A stretch of 63,210 nt of DNA, taken from assembly GCA_003248755.1 (NCBI GenBank), contig QFQW01000009.1, positions 1-63,210 of the forward strand, given 5' to 3'. Below the pieces are notes generated by a model. The model saw only the letters and a list, made by a program, of their open reading frames with translations, was not told where the DNA came from and did no database searches. Origin of the DNA: Chryseobacterium sp. (GTDB lineage: Bacteria > Bacteroidota > Bacteroidia > Flavobacteriales > Weeksellaceae). A program made the position numbers and the translations under genes. Numbering within the stretch: position 1 is the first letter of the stretch; every line of letters starts with the position of its first letter. Positions 9,403 to 17,463 of this stretch are shown here, in pieces.

Positions 9403-10083
9403 CTATTGTGATTTCACACCATTTGCGGTAGTAAGCTGATTAAAAATAACCGCCGGAATAGGGAAAGGGGCGCCAGGATGTCCGGTCAGATCCACATACC
9501 TCAAAGCAATATTCTTTGAGAGATCGATCGTGTACAATTTTTGATCGTTGGCTGCCTGACTGCTTGCAGTATATCTTAAATATTTTAAAGCTGTATTTTT
9601 TGTTACATCTAAAGAGCCGATCCAGTTATTATTTAAAGTTATAGTATCTAACTTTGTCATATTCTTTAGATCGATCTTTGTTACCTGATTTGACGTAAGA
9701 GTAACATTATTGACACTCGCAAAAAATTTCAAACCATCAATATTACTAATCTTAACACTTGCAGTTCTGACTCCCGCATTTTGCAAAGTAGTAATTCGGG
9801 TTGCTGCCTTACTTAAATTCAACGCTCCGGTCTGGGTTTTAGAAACCACAGTATCAACATAATATTCGTAAACATTATTACCATTTGCATCAGTCGTCAC
9901 ATTTTCAGTAACTCCTTTTGCCTGCAAGTACTTCAAGTATTCCCCGAAAGCCTCATCAGGAATTTTATATCTATGATCAGTGGTATCTTCCTCTATAGGA
10001 GGAATGTCATCTGTTGTACAGGATACCATATACAAGAACCCGGAACTAAGTAAACTAAGTAATAAGAATTTGATCCTTTTCAT
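9403..10083 (-). CDS. Lipoprotein with leucine-rich-repeat-like domain, first gene of the peptide operon
   Basis: A 226-residue predicted lipoprotein: signal peptide with lipobox MVSC (Cys22) followed by TTDDIPP, a linker typical of surface lipoproteins. The C-terminal half has LRR-like units with leucine, isoleucine and asparagine spacing (LTSNQVTKIDLKNM, LDTITLNNNWIGSLDVTKN, LRYVDLTGH). Such domains usually bind partners or ligands at the cell surface. As the first gene after the repeat-array promoter it may capture substrate or hold the porins and hydrolases together, but no function can be assigned. It is 27 bp upstream of dcuC on the same strand. Confidence 0.75.
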   Translation of the reverse strand: MKRIKFLLLSLLSSGFLYMVSCTTDDIPPIEEDTTDHRYKIPDEAFGEYLKYLQAKGVTENVTTDANGNNVYEYYVDTVVSKTQTGALNLSKAATRITTLQNAGVRTASVKISNIDGLKFFASVNNVTLTSNQVTKIDLKNMTKLDTITLNNNWIGSLDVTKNTALKYLRYTASSQAANDQKLYTIDLSKNIALRYVDLTGHPGAPFPIPAVIFNQLTTANGVKSQ

Positions 10084-10112
10084 AACAGGAATTTTTTGTA
10101 GTTAATATAGGA

Positions 10113-10178
10113 CAAAATTAAGTTGGAGCTATAAATAAGGGGATTAATAAAGAAATTAATAAACCCATTAATTCAACA
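10113..10178 (-). promoter_or_regulatory. Operon promoter: -7 box plus three ATTAA-headed 12-bp tandem repeats
   Basis: On the minus strand, TAATTTTG at 10120-10113 matches the Bacteroidota -7 element TAnnTTTG and lies 30 bp upstream of the start codon at 10083. Upstream, exact 12-bp steps give ATTAATAAAGAA (10143), ATTAATAAACCC (10155) and ATTAATTCAACA (10167); a fourth degenerate unit may start at 10131 and a detached ATTAATAAAG lies at 10196. No TTTG -33 element is seen, so an activator may replace it. The same layout with the same 23-bp offset precedes the T9SS gene at 13063. Likely ligand: the SARP-like regulator next door. Confidence 0.65.
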
Positions 10179-10216
10179 TAATTATCAAAAAGCCTATTAA
10201 TAAAGTCATTTTTTTA

Positions 10217-10248
10217 TGGTATTATAAATTATTTTATTTTTAATACCA
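10217..10248. promoter_or_regulatory. Inverted repeat upstream of the SARP-like regulator
   Basis: TGGTATTA (10217-10224) and TAATACCA (10241-10248) form a perfect 8-bp inverted repeat with a 16-bp spacer, 36 bp before the regulator start. Its right half extends to an 11-mer, ATTGGTATTAA read on the minus strand, which also occurs at 13119-13129 inside the second ATTAA array. It may be a site for autoregulation. Confidence 0.4.
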
Positions 10249-10283
10249 ATAGTCTTATATTTACAAAAATCGTTTTACTTGGT

Positions 10284-11792
10284 ATGTCCAGTTATTTTAA
10301 ATATATATTAACTTTGATTTCGGGATTTATTTTATTTCCCTTTTTTGTCAATGCTCAATATCAGAAGAACAATCCTCCAAAATTTACGAATGAGAGCAGC
10401 ATACCTCTCAATAAAAATCATTTTTTCAGATTTAATGATGAACTTCGAATTTCATTCAATACTTCTTTACAGAATGGTTACGACCAGTATCTTGAAAACT
10501 TGATACAGATATCGGATCTTAACAAAAGTAATATTGATATTGTATTGAGCATCGAAAACACTGATATCAGTGAACTCATATTTATTACCAACAACAAGCT
10601 TATAAGAAAAAAGATCATTTTTGACAAAGAATATTTTATCAAAAATAATGTCAATTTCAATTTTGTCTTTAATCTGAAAGAAGACAAAGTAACAATAGCT
10701 ATTGCCAATACTATTCTTTCTGAAAGTAATTTAGGTCTGAAGCCCAATACTGATTATAAAGTTATTTTAGGGGGAAAATCGTCGAATCAAAAGTCGATGA
10801 TACGGTTCAACGATGTAAAGACGGAGCCAGACCTGCTGGACAAGAAGGAATTTAAAATTCTGAATCAGAAATCGATCTATTGGTTCATTCTGATACTTTT
10901 CCTTGATCTTGTGGCCTTTGCAGTATATCTATGGTTCAGATCAACAAAGAAAAAAGCAAAAAGAAGATTAGAACAGCAAGGAAATATTCCTGAAATAGAA
11001 ACTGAAGAGCCCAGCTACCAAAGAAATGAGAAAAATACATCTAAGAAAAGTAAGATTTCAGTAAGTGCGGTATATCTGTTCAAAGAATTTCAGGTCTATG
11101 ATAATGATGGGAATGATATTACCAGGCAATTCACTCCGCTACTAAAAGAATTATTTTTACTACTACTCTTACACTCGAAAAAAAGAGAAAAAGGCATCAG
11201 TACTAACTCATTGAAAGAAATACTTTGGTATGATAAAACTACACATAGCGCCAATAACAACAAGGCGGTCAACCTAGGAAAGCTGAAGACCATTTTCAAA
11301 AATATCGGAAATCTGGATCTTGGCAATGACATTTCATATACTACACTCAATCTCAAAGATGATATATACTGCGATTATTACAAAATTTTATCACTTTTGG
11401 GAAAAGACTATCTATCAAAGGAAGAAATCATTGAGGTTATTGAAATTACCGAACGTGGAGGATTTTTGCACGGTTGTAACTATGAATGGCTCGACTCATT
11501 TAAAGCTGAGGTTTCTGATCTGGTAATCGATAATCTGCTAGACTTTTCAGAACAATTGGATATCAATCAAGATTCAAAGCTGATTATTAAAATAGCCAAT
11601 GCAATCTTTAATTTTGACAATATCAATGAAAAGGCTCTAGCTATGAAATGCAAGGCTTTGATTATCACAGGAAAGCCTTCACTTGCAAAAACGACCTACT
11701 CAGCATTTGTAAATAATTACGAGAAGCTTTATCAAACAGTTTATAACCTTACTTTCTTGGATATCGTATCTCAACCAGAAGAAATGTTTTAG
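10284..11792 (+). CDS. Membrane-spanning SARP/BTAD-like transcriptional regulator with periplasmic sensor domain
   Basis: A 502-residue one-component regulator. It has a signal peptide or first membrane segment (residues 1-24), a periplasmic beta-rich domain (about 30-190, concanavalin-like in appearance), one membrane helix (about 198-218) and a basic cytoplasmic stretch (KKKAKRR). A winged-helix DNA-binding domain follows (about 265-365, with LLKELFLLLLLHS and KAVNLGKLKTIFKNIG), then a helical BTAD/TPR-like tail (to about 490). SARP-type domains bind direct repeats, and such repeats with 12-bp steps lie before both flanking minus-strand transcription units. It is divergent from the peptide operon (200 bp apart). 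The ligand sensed is unknown. Confidence 0.78.
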   Translation: MSSYFKYILTLISGFILFPFFVNAQYQKNNPPKFTNESSIPLNKNHFFRFNDELRISFNTSLQNGYDQYLENLIQISDLNKSNIDIVLSIENTDISELIFITNNKLIRKKIIFDKEYFIKNNVNFNFVFNLKEDKVTIAIANTILSESNLGLKPNTDYKVILGGKSSNQKSMIRFNDVKTEPDLLDKKEFKILNQKSIYWFILILFLDLVAFAVYLWFRSTKKKAKRRLEQQGNIPEIETEEPSYQRNEKNTSKKSKISVSAVYLFKEFQVYDNDGNDITRQFTPLLKELFLLLLLHSKKREKGISTNSLKEILWYDKTTHSANNNKAVNLGKLKTIFKNIGNLDLGNDISYTTLNLKDDIYCDYYKILSLLGKDYLSKEEIIEVIEITERGGFLHGCNYEWLDSFKAEVSDLVIDNLLDFSEQLDINQDSKLIIKIANAIFNFDNINEKALAMKCKALIITGKPSLAKTTYSAFVNNYEKLYQTVYNLTFLDIVSQPEEMF

Positions 11793-11881
11793 ATAAGAAA
11801 AATGGCCACTAAGTAAGATCTGTTAATTTAGGTATTACCACAGATAAAATGTTTCCAATTTAAAAAATAGGAAAGCAATAA

Positions 11882-11908
11882 AACTCATTTCAATGAATGA
11901 AATGAGTT
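11882..11908 (+). terminator. Rho-independent terminator of the SARP-like regulator
   Basis: Perfect 11-bp stem AACTCATTTCA/TGAAATGAGTT with a 5-nt loop, followed by a nine-T run at 11911-11919. It ends the regulator transcript 90 bp after its stop. Confidence 0.9.
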
Positions 11909-12018
11909 AGTTTTTTTTTGATTGGATCTGATATTAATAATTGCTAATGATTTTGATTATTATGACGTGATCATTATTTGTTGTAATCTTAAAGCCTGTT
12001 TGAATACTGCATAAAAAT

Positions 12019-12042
12019 GCCCTCTGGCGAGAGGCAGAGGGC
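12019..12042 (-). terminator. Rho-independent terminator of the T9SS beta-sandwich gene
   Basis: Minus strand: perfect 8-bp GC-rich stem GCCCTCTG/CAGAGGGC with an 8-nt loop, followed by ATTTTTAT. It lies 23 bp past the stop of the gene at 12065-13063. Confidence 0.85.
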
Positions 12043-12064
12043 TAAAATGAATAACATTACCAAG

Positions 12065-13063
12065 TTAATGCTTAATAACTTTTACTGATTTAGTCGTATT
12101 GTTATTACGTATTTTCATGATATAAATACCTATTTTTAAATTACTTAAATTTATTTTTTCATTCTTACTTACAGCCGCTGTTTTAACCAAAGAACCACCC
12201 AGATCATAAAATTCGACCAAAGACCTTCCGTCAAGTAAGATAGATACATCTTCTTTGATTAGAGTATTTGAAACCACCTTTGTATTTTCTGCTTTAGTAT
12301 CAATTACAGCCAGTCCAGAATTAGTAGCTACATCTGTCCAGTTATTGGCAACTCTTATCTCATCAAATTCAATATTCCCAGTACCTGATGAAGAATTTCC
12401 ATTCTGTCGAATACAAATACTTTGTAAAGAGCTTGTAGCAGTGGTACCTGATGAATTGGAAACATTTGCAGAAGGTTCTGATATTCCGAAAGTCGGATTT
12501 AACCATAAATAAGACGTATTAGAGACAATATCGTGCTTCACTACCACAAATATTGTAGTATTCACAGGAAGATCAGTTGCAATGAAAGTTGGAGTATAGC
12601 TTCCGCCCGTACTGTTTTCAATCCCTATATTGTAGGTATTGGACGCCGTACCGGTTTTGAAATAGATCTTAGCACGGAATGCTGTCACACCGGAACTTCC
12701 TGATGACTGTGCTAAACAAAAAGGAAATTCACCGCTTGTACTAAGCCCATTCGTATTTTTTACTTTTATAAGTAACGAATAATAAATTGCTGATGAATTT
12801 GCTGTAAATGCCCTATTGACATCTTCAGCACCACCTGCAGTAATTGTGCCTCTGTTACCATTGCTTACTAATCCTGAATAAGATAAACTGTTACCTGAAT
12901 CCCCGGTAGTCTCCATTATTTGAATAGGACTAGAACTACCACTGTGATTTGTCCAACCATTAGTAGTCAAACTACCACTTCCAGAAAATGGTTCATAAAT
13001 TTCTTGTGCATAAACATTTGATAAAGACAAACCCATCAAAGAGAAAATAATTATTTTTTTCAT
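12065..13063 (-). CDS. Secreted beta-sandwich protein with T9SS type A sorting domain
   Basis: A 332-residue protein with an N-terminal signal peptide (cleavage after NVYAQ), a serine-, glycine- and threonine-rich beta-sandwich domain (about 20-235; strands such as IYYSLLIKVK and IEFDEIRVANNW resemble LamG/concanavalin folds), a linker, and a C-terminal sorting domain (about 250-332; STKVIK-type ending SVKVIKH with GIYIMKI before it). It should be exported by the type IX system and placed on the cell surface. No catalytic residues are recognised, so it may bind a polymer. Its promoter copies the repeat architecture of the peptide operon, which points to co-regulation by the SARP-like protein between them. 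Confidence 0.78.
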   Translation of the reverse strand: MKKIIIFSLMGLSLSNVYAQEIYEPFSGSGSLTTNGWTNHSGSSSPIQIMETTGDSGNSLSYSGLVSNGNRGTITAGGAEDVNRAFTANSSAIYYSLLIKVKNTNGLSTSGEFPFCLAQSSGSSGVTAFRAKIYFKTGTASNTYNIGIENSTGGSYTPTFIATDLPVNTTIFVVVKHDIVSNTSYLWLNPTFGISEPSANVSNSSGTTATSSLQSICIRQNGNSSSGTGNIEFDEIRVANNWTDVATNSGLAVIDTKAENTKVVSNTLIKEDVSILLDGRSLVEFYDLGGSLVKTAAVSKNEKINLSNLKIGIYIMKIRNNNTTKSVKVIKH

Positions 13064-13082
13064 AATAAAGAATTTAATTAGC

Positions 13083-13148
13083 CAAATTTATCTTTAGCTA
13101 ATAAACAGAAATATTAATATTGGTATTAACAAATGAATTAATACAGTT
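13083..13148 (-). promoter_or_regulatory. T9SS-gene promoter: -7 box plus three ATTAA-headed 12-bp repeats
   Basis: Minus-strand TAAATTTG at 13090-13083 is a perfect TAnnTTTG box, 20 bp upstream of the start codon. ATTAATATTGGT (13113), ATTAACAAATGA (13125) and ATTAATACAGTT (13137) follow in exact 12-bp steps. The nearest repeat starts 23 bp from the box edge, identical to the 10113-10178 promoter. Confidence 0.65.
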
Positions 13149-13421
13149 TTTCTTTAAAAAAAGAACTAAAATCACATATTTAGGTTATAAAAAAATTCAA
13201 ATATTTCATGACAATTCGAAAGTTTGACCTTTATATTGACAATGAATTACTTTTAAAGTGAGCTAAGAACACCGAAAAAAGGAAGGAAACTATATACTGA
13301 ATGTACCAAAAAATATAAAATTTCAGATATTTAAATTCAATCTAAGTTGTCTATATCTATTAAAAAATGGTGTTTCAAATAAAACTTACATCTGGTAAAT
13401 TCAAGTAGATCACCACCTAAC
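13149..13421. other. AT-rich intergenic stretch, no gene seen
   Basis: Between the T9SS-gene promoter array and the protein-tail remnant at 13422 I see no plausible gene or RNA on either strand, only AT-rich sequence. Confidence 0.5.
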
Positions 13422-13499
13422 TTAAATTCCATTCAAAACATTATCAATATCTGTCAATAAGTTGTTTTGATAGAACCCTGTTAAGTTCGCTAAAAGCAA
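13422..13499 (-). pseudogene. Orphan protein C-terminus remnant (copy A)
   Basis: A 25-codon minus-strand frame ending in a stop reads like the tail of a protein (LTGFYQNNLLTDIDNVLNGI). It resembles the end of the decayed frame at 54927-55145 (NHLLEDIDNILKVLNDI); the two DNA segments share ATTATCAATATCT exactly. It is cut off upstream by the hairpin at 13498. Family not recognised; it may be debris of a mobile or repeated gene. Confidence 0.4.
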
Positions 13500-13529
13500 A
13501 TGGCGCTGTTTTAAAAAGCAGCGCCATTT
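13498..13529. terminator. Strong 11-bp hairpin (second, possibly bidirectional terminator)
   Basis: Perfect stem AAATGGCGCTG/CAGCGCCATTT with a 10-nt AT loop; T-rich on the plus side and followed by ATTTGCTTTTAG on the minus side. It lies 22 bp beyond the fructokinase terminator in the same transcript direction, so it may back it up. Confidence 0.7.
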
Positions 13530-13550
13530 TTATTTTCAATGTATGCAAAA

Positions 13551-13578
13551 AAACACTGCCCTTTTCACAACAGTGTTT
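13551..13578 (-). terminator. Rho-independent terminator of the levan operon
   Basis: Minus strand: 8-bp stem AAACACTG/CAGTGTTT with a 12-nt loop followed by a seven-T run (counting the stem end), 13 bp after the fructokinase stop. Confidence 0.8.
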
Positions 13579-13590
13579 CTATAAATCAGA

Positions 13591-14499
13591 TTAAACCTTC
13601 TCTCTCATAAACGCTTCAATCTCTTCAGTTCTCAGTTTAGGATTTGCTCCCGAATAACTCGCCACCAAAGCACCGACCGCACTGGCAAAATCAAGAGCGG
13701 CATCAGGATTTTTGTCTGATAATAATTTGGTAATTAAACCTGCCAGGAAAGAATCACCCGCGCCCACCGTATCTGCCACTTTCACAGGATAGCCGCCGTG
13801 CCGGTACATTTTGCCCTCCCATAAAAGTAATGAGCCGTGTTTTCCTAAAGTGACACAAATGGAATTGGTATTCGTTTTTTCTGAAATGAAACGGATGTTC
13901 TCTTCCAGATTATCAGATGCGAAGCCTAATGAAGAAGCGATTTCCAGGATTTCCTCATCGTTGAATTTGATGAAATCGGCTTTGTTCATCAGCTGTTCCA
14001 GAAGTTCTATGTTGTAAAAAGGCTTTCGCAGATTCACATCAAAAACCCTTAACATATCCGGGTTGGAATCCAGGAGGCTGATAAGCGTATTTTTTGAAAC
14101 CTCATTCCGGCATACAAGGCTTCCGTAGAAGAAGACATCGGCATTTTTAACGATGCTCAGTATGTTTTCATTAGTTTCGATGAAATCCCAGGCCGACGGA
14201 AATTTGATTTCGTAAGTTGCAGAACCACGCTCGTTCAAAGTTACCTGGACAATTCCCGTATTATAATCATCGGTTGTGATAATTCCGCTGGTGTCAAGTT
14301 GATTTTCTTTGATGTAATCGCAAATGACCTGACCGTCTTCATCATTGCCCACGGCACTTATCATCGCTACCGGAAACCCGAAAGATGCCGTTCTGAGTGC
14401 AAGGTTGAGCGGGGCGCCGCCGATTTTCTTTTCTTTCCCAAAAACATCGAAGAGCACCTCTCCGAAACTTACCGCATTAATTGTATTGTTTAAAAACAT
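13591..14499 (-). CDS. Fructokinase, PfkB/ribokinase family
   Basis: A 302-residue cytoplasmic sugar kinase that would phosphorylate fructose released from levan. It has the N-terminal PfkB signature with the sugar-binding GGAPLNLALR (residues 27-36) and the C-terminal ATP and anion-hole motif DTVGAGDSF with catalytic base Asp249. Length is normal. It is the last gene of the levan operon, 3 bp after the GH32 gene, and corresponds in position and type to the fructokinase of the Bacteroides thetaiotaomicron levan locus. Fructose specificity is inferred from context. Confidence 0.92.
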   Translation of the reverse strand: MFLNNTINAVSFGEVLFDVFGKEKKIGGAPLNLALRTASFGFPVAMISAVGNDEDGQVICDYIKENQLDTSGIITTDDYNTGIVQVTLNERGSATYEIKFPSAWDFIETNENILSIVKNADVFFYGSLVCRNEVSKNTLISLLDSNPDMLRVFDVNLRKPFYNIELLEQLMNKADFIKFNDEEILEIASSLGFASDNLEENIRFISEKTNTNSICVTLGKHGSLLLWEGKMYRHGGYPVKVADTVGAGDSFLAGLITKLLSDKNPDAALDFASAVGALVASYSGANPKLRTEEIEAFMREKV

Positions 14500-14502
14500 T
14501 GA

Positions 14503-16044
14503 TTAAGGATTTTTGATATTAATATTGTTGAATGTACCGGCCGAAGAACTAAAAACACTCCATTTTTTGTTAACGATATCGTACACCCGGTTGCTAAATG
14601 CCAATTTATCATTCACATACACTACACAGACATCATTGCTGATGAACGCCGTTACGTTATAGGTGGTTCCCGAAATCCCGGACAAGGGATAGGTATTCGC
14701 CAGATCTTCGCTTCCACCGTTCATAACATAGGCAGCGATTCTGTTCGAGGAAGGTTCAAATGAAATTTTAACGCCATTCTTCCCGTCATTGTCCTGCGCC
14801 AGAATCAGTCCCGATTTTCCGTTCGCCGCAGCATTCAGCATGAAGCTGATTTGATTGGCTTTCTGGAGTTTCCCGAACATCACTTGTGAATTGGCCGACA
14901 GATTGAAACCATTCCCGTTCTGTGAAGTATTCCCTGTAATTTTATCCACGGAAAGCGAAGCACTTTGACCGAACACGGATGATAAAGCTGCGACAGGTTT
15001 TACCGCCAAGGTTCCATCCGGATTCTGAACGAGCTGATGCGTTACGAGATTTCCTGCCCAGTCTTTTCCTCCGGTGTTGCTTTCCGGAACTTTTCTGGCC
15101 GTCCAGCCTACCAGATAACGGTTGGCATTGTCCGAAACCGTTTTCGCGGCATAGAGATAAGAGCCATCCAGTCGGTCGTTTGCAGGTGTTGTCCACGGAC
15201 CGTTTGGCGAAGTTCCGATTCGGTAATGCGTTCCGCTGTTGCTGCTCCAGTTTTCAGAGAAAACGAGATACCAGTAATTGCCCATTTTGAAAAGGTCCGG
15301 ACACTCCAGCATAATATAATTTTCTGACGAAGTTGTCGTGTAAACCGGGTCTTCGACCGTCCAGTTTCCGGTGGCGGGATTAGTCGAAGTAAATTTCAGC
15401 ACTACCGCTTTTTTACCTGAAGTCTGCGCAGAAACCAGCATCCAGTATTTTCCATCCTCAGCATTGAAAAACACGTGCGGATCGCGGAATTCGTAATCAT
15501 AATACCCTGCCGGAGCGGTAATTTTAAAGTTTTTGATTTTCGTCCAGTTCTTCATATCGGTACTTGTTGCCAGCAATACACTTTCTCTCGGATTGCTTGA
15601 TATAAAGGACGCAATCTCATTATGACCCGTATAATAGTAATAATAGGTGTTCCCTACTTTCACCAGACTACCCGTTCCGACGCCAAAATCCGGTTCAGAA
15701 GCCGTTCCGTACGAAATCTGTCTTCCCTGATAGGTAAAATCCTTGAAGTTAGTCGTTTCAAAGCTGTGAATATCGTGAAATCCCTCACCTGCAGGCTTGT
15801 TTTTGGCATCGTGCAGGAAAAAAAGATGGAAAGTTCCGTTTTCGTAATACGGCATCACATCACCTACGTATCCGGCAGTGTAATACGGATTATTATTTCC
15901 CATCCATTGATTGGGCGGCTGCGGGAAGAGATTGGTCTGTCTGAAAATCTCATCCGGATTCACATTCGCTACCGAATCAGTATTCTGGCAGGAATAAGTG
16001 GCCAGAATCATTACAGCAGCTAAATATATTTTTCTGATTGTCAT
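14503..16044 (-). CDS. Surface GH32 fructan hydrolase lipoprotein (probable endo-levanase)
   Basis: A 513-residue glycoside hydrolase of the GH32 five-bladed propeller group with a C-terminal beta-sandwich. The lipobox TYSC (Cys19) predicts membrane anchoring. The three GH32 catalytic blocks are divergent but present: nucleophile Asp62 (GDVMPYY instead of the usual WMNDPNG), stabiliser Asp188 in FRDPH, and acid/base Glu247 in ECPD. It is 11 bp from the SusE-position gene and 3 bp from fructokinase. In the B. thetaiotaomicron levan locus a lipoprotein GH32 in the same place is the endo-acting surface levanase; that is the most likely role here. Exo-activity or inulin preference cannot be excluded. 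Confidence 0.85.
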   Translation of the reverse strand: MTIRKIYLAAVMILATYSCQNTDSVANVNPDEIFRQTNLFPQPPNQWMGNNNPYYTAGYVGDVMPYYENGTFHLFFLHDAKNKPAGEGFHDIHSFETTNFKDFTYQGRQISYGTASEPDFGVGTGSLVKVGNTYYYYYTGHNEIASFISSNPRESVLLATSTDMKNWTKIKNFKITAPAGYYDYEFRDPHVFFNAEDGKYWMLVSAQTSGKKAVVLKFTSTNPATGNWTVEDPVYTTTSSENYIMLECPDLFKMGNYWYLVFSENWSSNSGTHYRIGTSPNGPWTTPANDRLDGSYLYAAKTVSDNANRYLVGWTARKVPESNTGGKDWAGNLVTHQLVQNPDGTLAVKPVAALSSVFGQSASLSVDKITGNTSQNGNGFNLSANSQVMFGKLQKANQISFMLNAAANGKSGLILAQDNDGKNGVKISFEPSSNRIAAYVMNGGSEDLANTYPLSGISGTTYNVTAFISNDVCVVYVNDKLAFSNRVYDIVNKKWSVFSSSAGTFNNINIKNP

Positions 16045-16055
16045 GGGTTCTGATA

Positions 16056-17450
16056 TTAATGCGTTACAAGATAATTAAGGCTGTTCTCCGTGATTTTTTT
16101 GATGTTATCCAAAAATCCGTTAGGCTGGCTTGGCGTTCCGTTAGAGGTTTCGTTGTACCAGTCGTAAGACCCCATCGAGATGGTGATACATTTTTTATTG
16201 GCTGTTCCGCCCGGAAATTCGGCTACAGCTACACGTCCATCCAGCGTATTGTCCCAGGCTTCACTGGCCAGGTTGTTTCCTCCGGTCTGGGTTCTCCATC
16301 CTGCGCCGTTTCCATAGCCGCCCCAATCCGGCAGGAACCACCATGCCGTATGATTCAACCGGAAGGTTCCCTTCTGAAGGAAATTGGCTTTCCCGGATTC
16401 ATAGGTTTGCAATCCGTCGAAAACAGGATGCGTTTCGTTCCCTTTGAAGGAAATTCCCCAGTCGTTGTTCGCATCAACAAACCCGTTCGGAAGGAAATCT
16501 CCGAAAACGTTGTTCGGTCCTTTTCCGGAAGGCACTATGGCCAAAGCATCCACATACTGAGCGGCAAATCCCGTTAAGAGAATATTTCCGCCTGCATTCA
16601 GATAGGTTTTTATTTTGGATGTCACGTTTGCATTCAGTGCATCGCCCGGCAAAGCGGTAGCCGAATCAAAATGCCACCAAATCACATTGATTCCCGTCAG
16701 ATTAGCCGCCCCACTCGCCACATCTGCCATGGAAACGTAAACCGCTCCTGAAAATTTTCCGAAAAGCCAGTCTGCTGCTGCAATTTCATCAGGATTGGTA
16801 AGCCCTGTTCTGGTGGCTGCCATTCCCAGGAATGCTACCGTTGGCCCTGAAACCGGCGTGGTTACTTTTGCCGTGTAGACTTCAGTCAGATTCGCATTGG
16901 AAACGGTAAACTGTACAGGGCTGCTGAAATTAATCGTAGTTCCTGATGCCGGGCTGATGCTCACACCGCTCGCCATTTCGATAACAGGCTGCAATGCGGT
17001 AAGATTAGTCCCTTCCGGCATGGTGAGTGAAATCGTTTTGCCGGAAGGGTTGATGGTCGCCGATAATCCGTTGATTTTAAAACTGATAATCGGAACCTGA
17101 GCCTGAACCGTCACCAGATAGTCTTTGTAGATATTACCGTTTTTCACCCGGTATTTTACAGGCTGGGTAAAATCCTGCACTGTTCCCGAAGACGGGGAAA
17201 TGCTTGCGCCCTGCGGAATTTCAATAGCTGGTGATACTGCTGTTACACTTGTTCCGTATGGCAGCGTTACCGTGATTTTATCATTTTTATTATCGATGTC
17301 TCCCGAAACACCGTTTACTTTAAAGGAAGACACATTCACCGAAACATCCGTTACCAGTCCGTCCTCCACATTGTTGTCGCAGGACCAGACGAGTACTGCC
17401 GAAACCAGCAGCAGAACGAATATCCGGAATTGATTAAATATTGTTTTCAT
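16056..17450 (-). CDS. SusE-position surface lipoprotein, two DUF5018-like repeats plus DUF4960-like domain (fructan binding)
   Basis: I choose the ATG at 17450 (464 residues), because it begins MKTIFNQF and gives a proper lipoprotein signal (VWSC, Cys24); the frame is open 34 codons further but that extension overlaps SusD and has no signal. Two consecutive beta-repeats start SFKVNGVSG and SFKINGLSA (about residues 40-200, DUF5018-like). They are followed by a globular region (about 205-464) beginning TVAFLGMAATRTG and ending NIKKITENSLNYL. I believe this is the domain called DUF4960. The position between SusD and the GH32 lipoprotein matches the levan-binding protein of the B. thetaiotaomicron levan locus. 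A T9SS-exported relative lies at 30959-32215. Binding, not catalysis, is the expected job. Confidence 0.82.
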   Translation of the reverse strand: MKTIFNQFRIFVLLLVSAVLVWSCDNNVEDGLVTDVSVNVSSFKVNGVSGDIDNKNDKITVTLPYGTSVTAVSPAIEIPQGASISPSSGTVQDFTQPVKYRVKNGNIYKDYLVTVQAQVPIISFKINGLSATINPSGKTISLTMPEGTNLTALQPVIEMASGVSISPASGTTINFSSPVQFTVSNANLTEVYTAKVTTPVSGPTVAFLGMAATRTGLTNPDEIAAADWLFGKFSGAVYVSMADVASGAANLTGINVIWWHFDSATALPGDALNANVTSKIKTYLNAGGNILLTGFAAQYVDALAIVPSGKGPNNVFGDFLPNGFVDANNDWGISFKGNETHPVFDGLQTYESGKANFLQKGTFRLNHTAWWFLPDWGGYGNGAGWRTQTGGNNLASEAWDNTLDGRVAVAEFPGGTANKKCITISMGSYDWYNETSNGTPSQPNGFLDNIKKITENSLNYLVTH

Positions 17451-17463
17451 AAATCGTTCGTTT

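Noticed and set aside
1855..10083. Cyanophycin degradation locus
   Set aside because: No cyanophycinase (serine peptidase S51) is present; the hydrolases fit poly-aspartate-type substrates better, though beta-Asp-Arg cannot be excluded for the dipeptidase.
14979..15327. Long antisense frames within the GH32 lipoprotein gene
   Set aside because: They exist because the levan locus is GC-richer and has fewer stops; the minus-strand GH32 motifs decide the coding strand.
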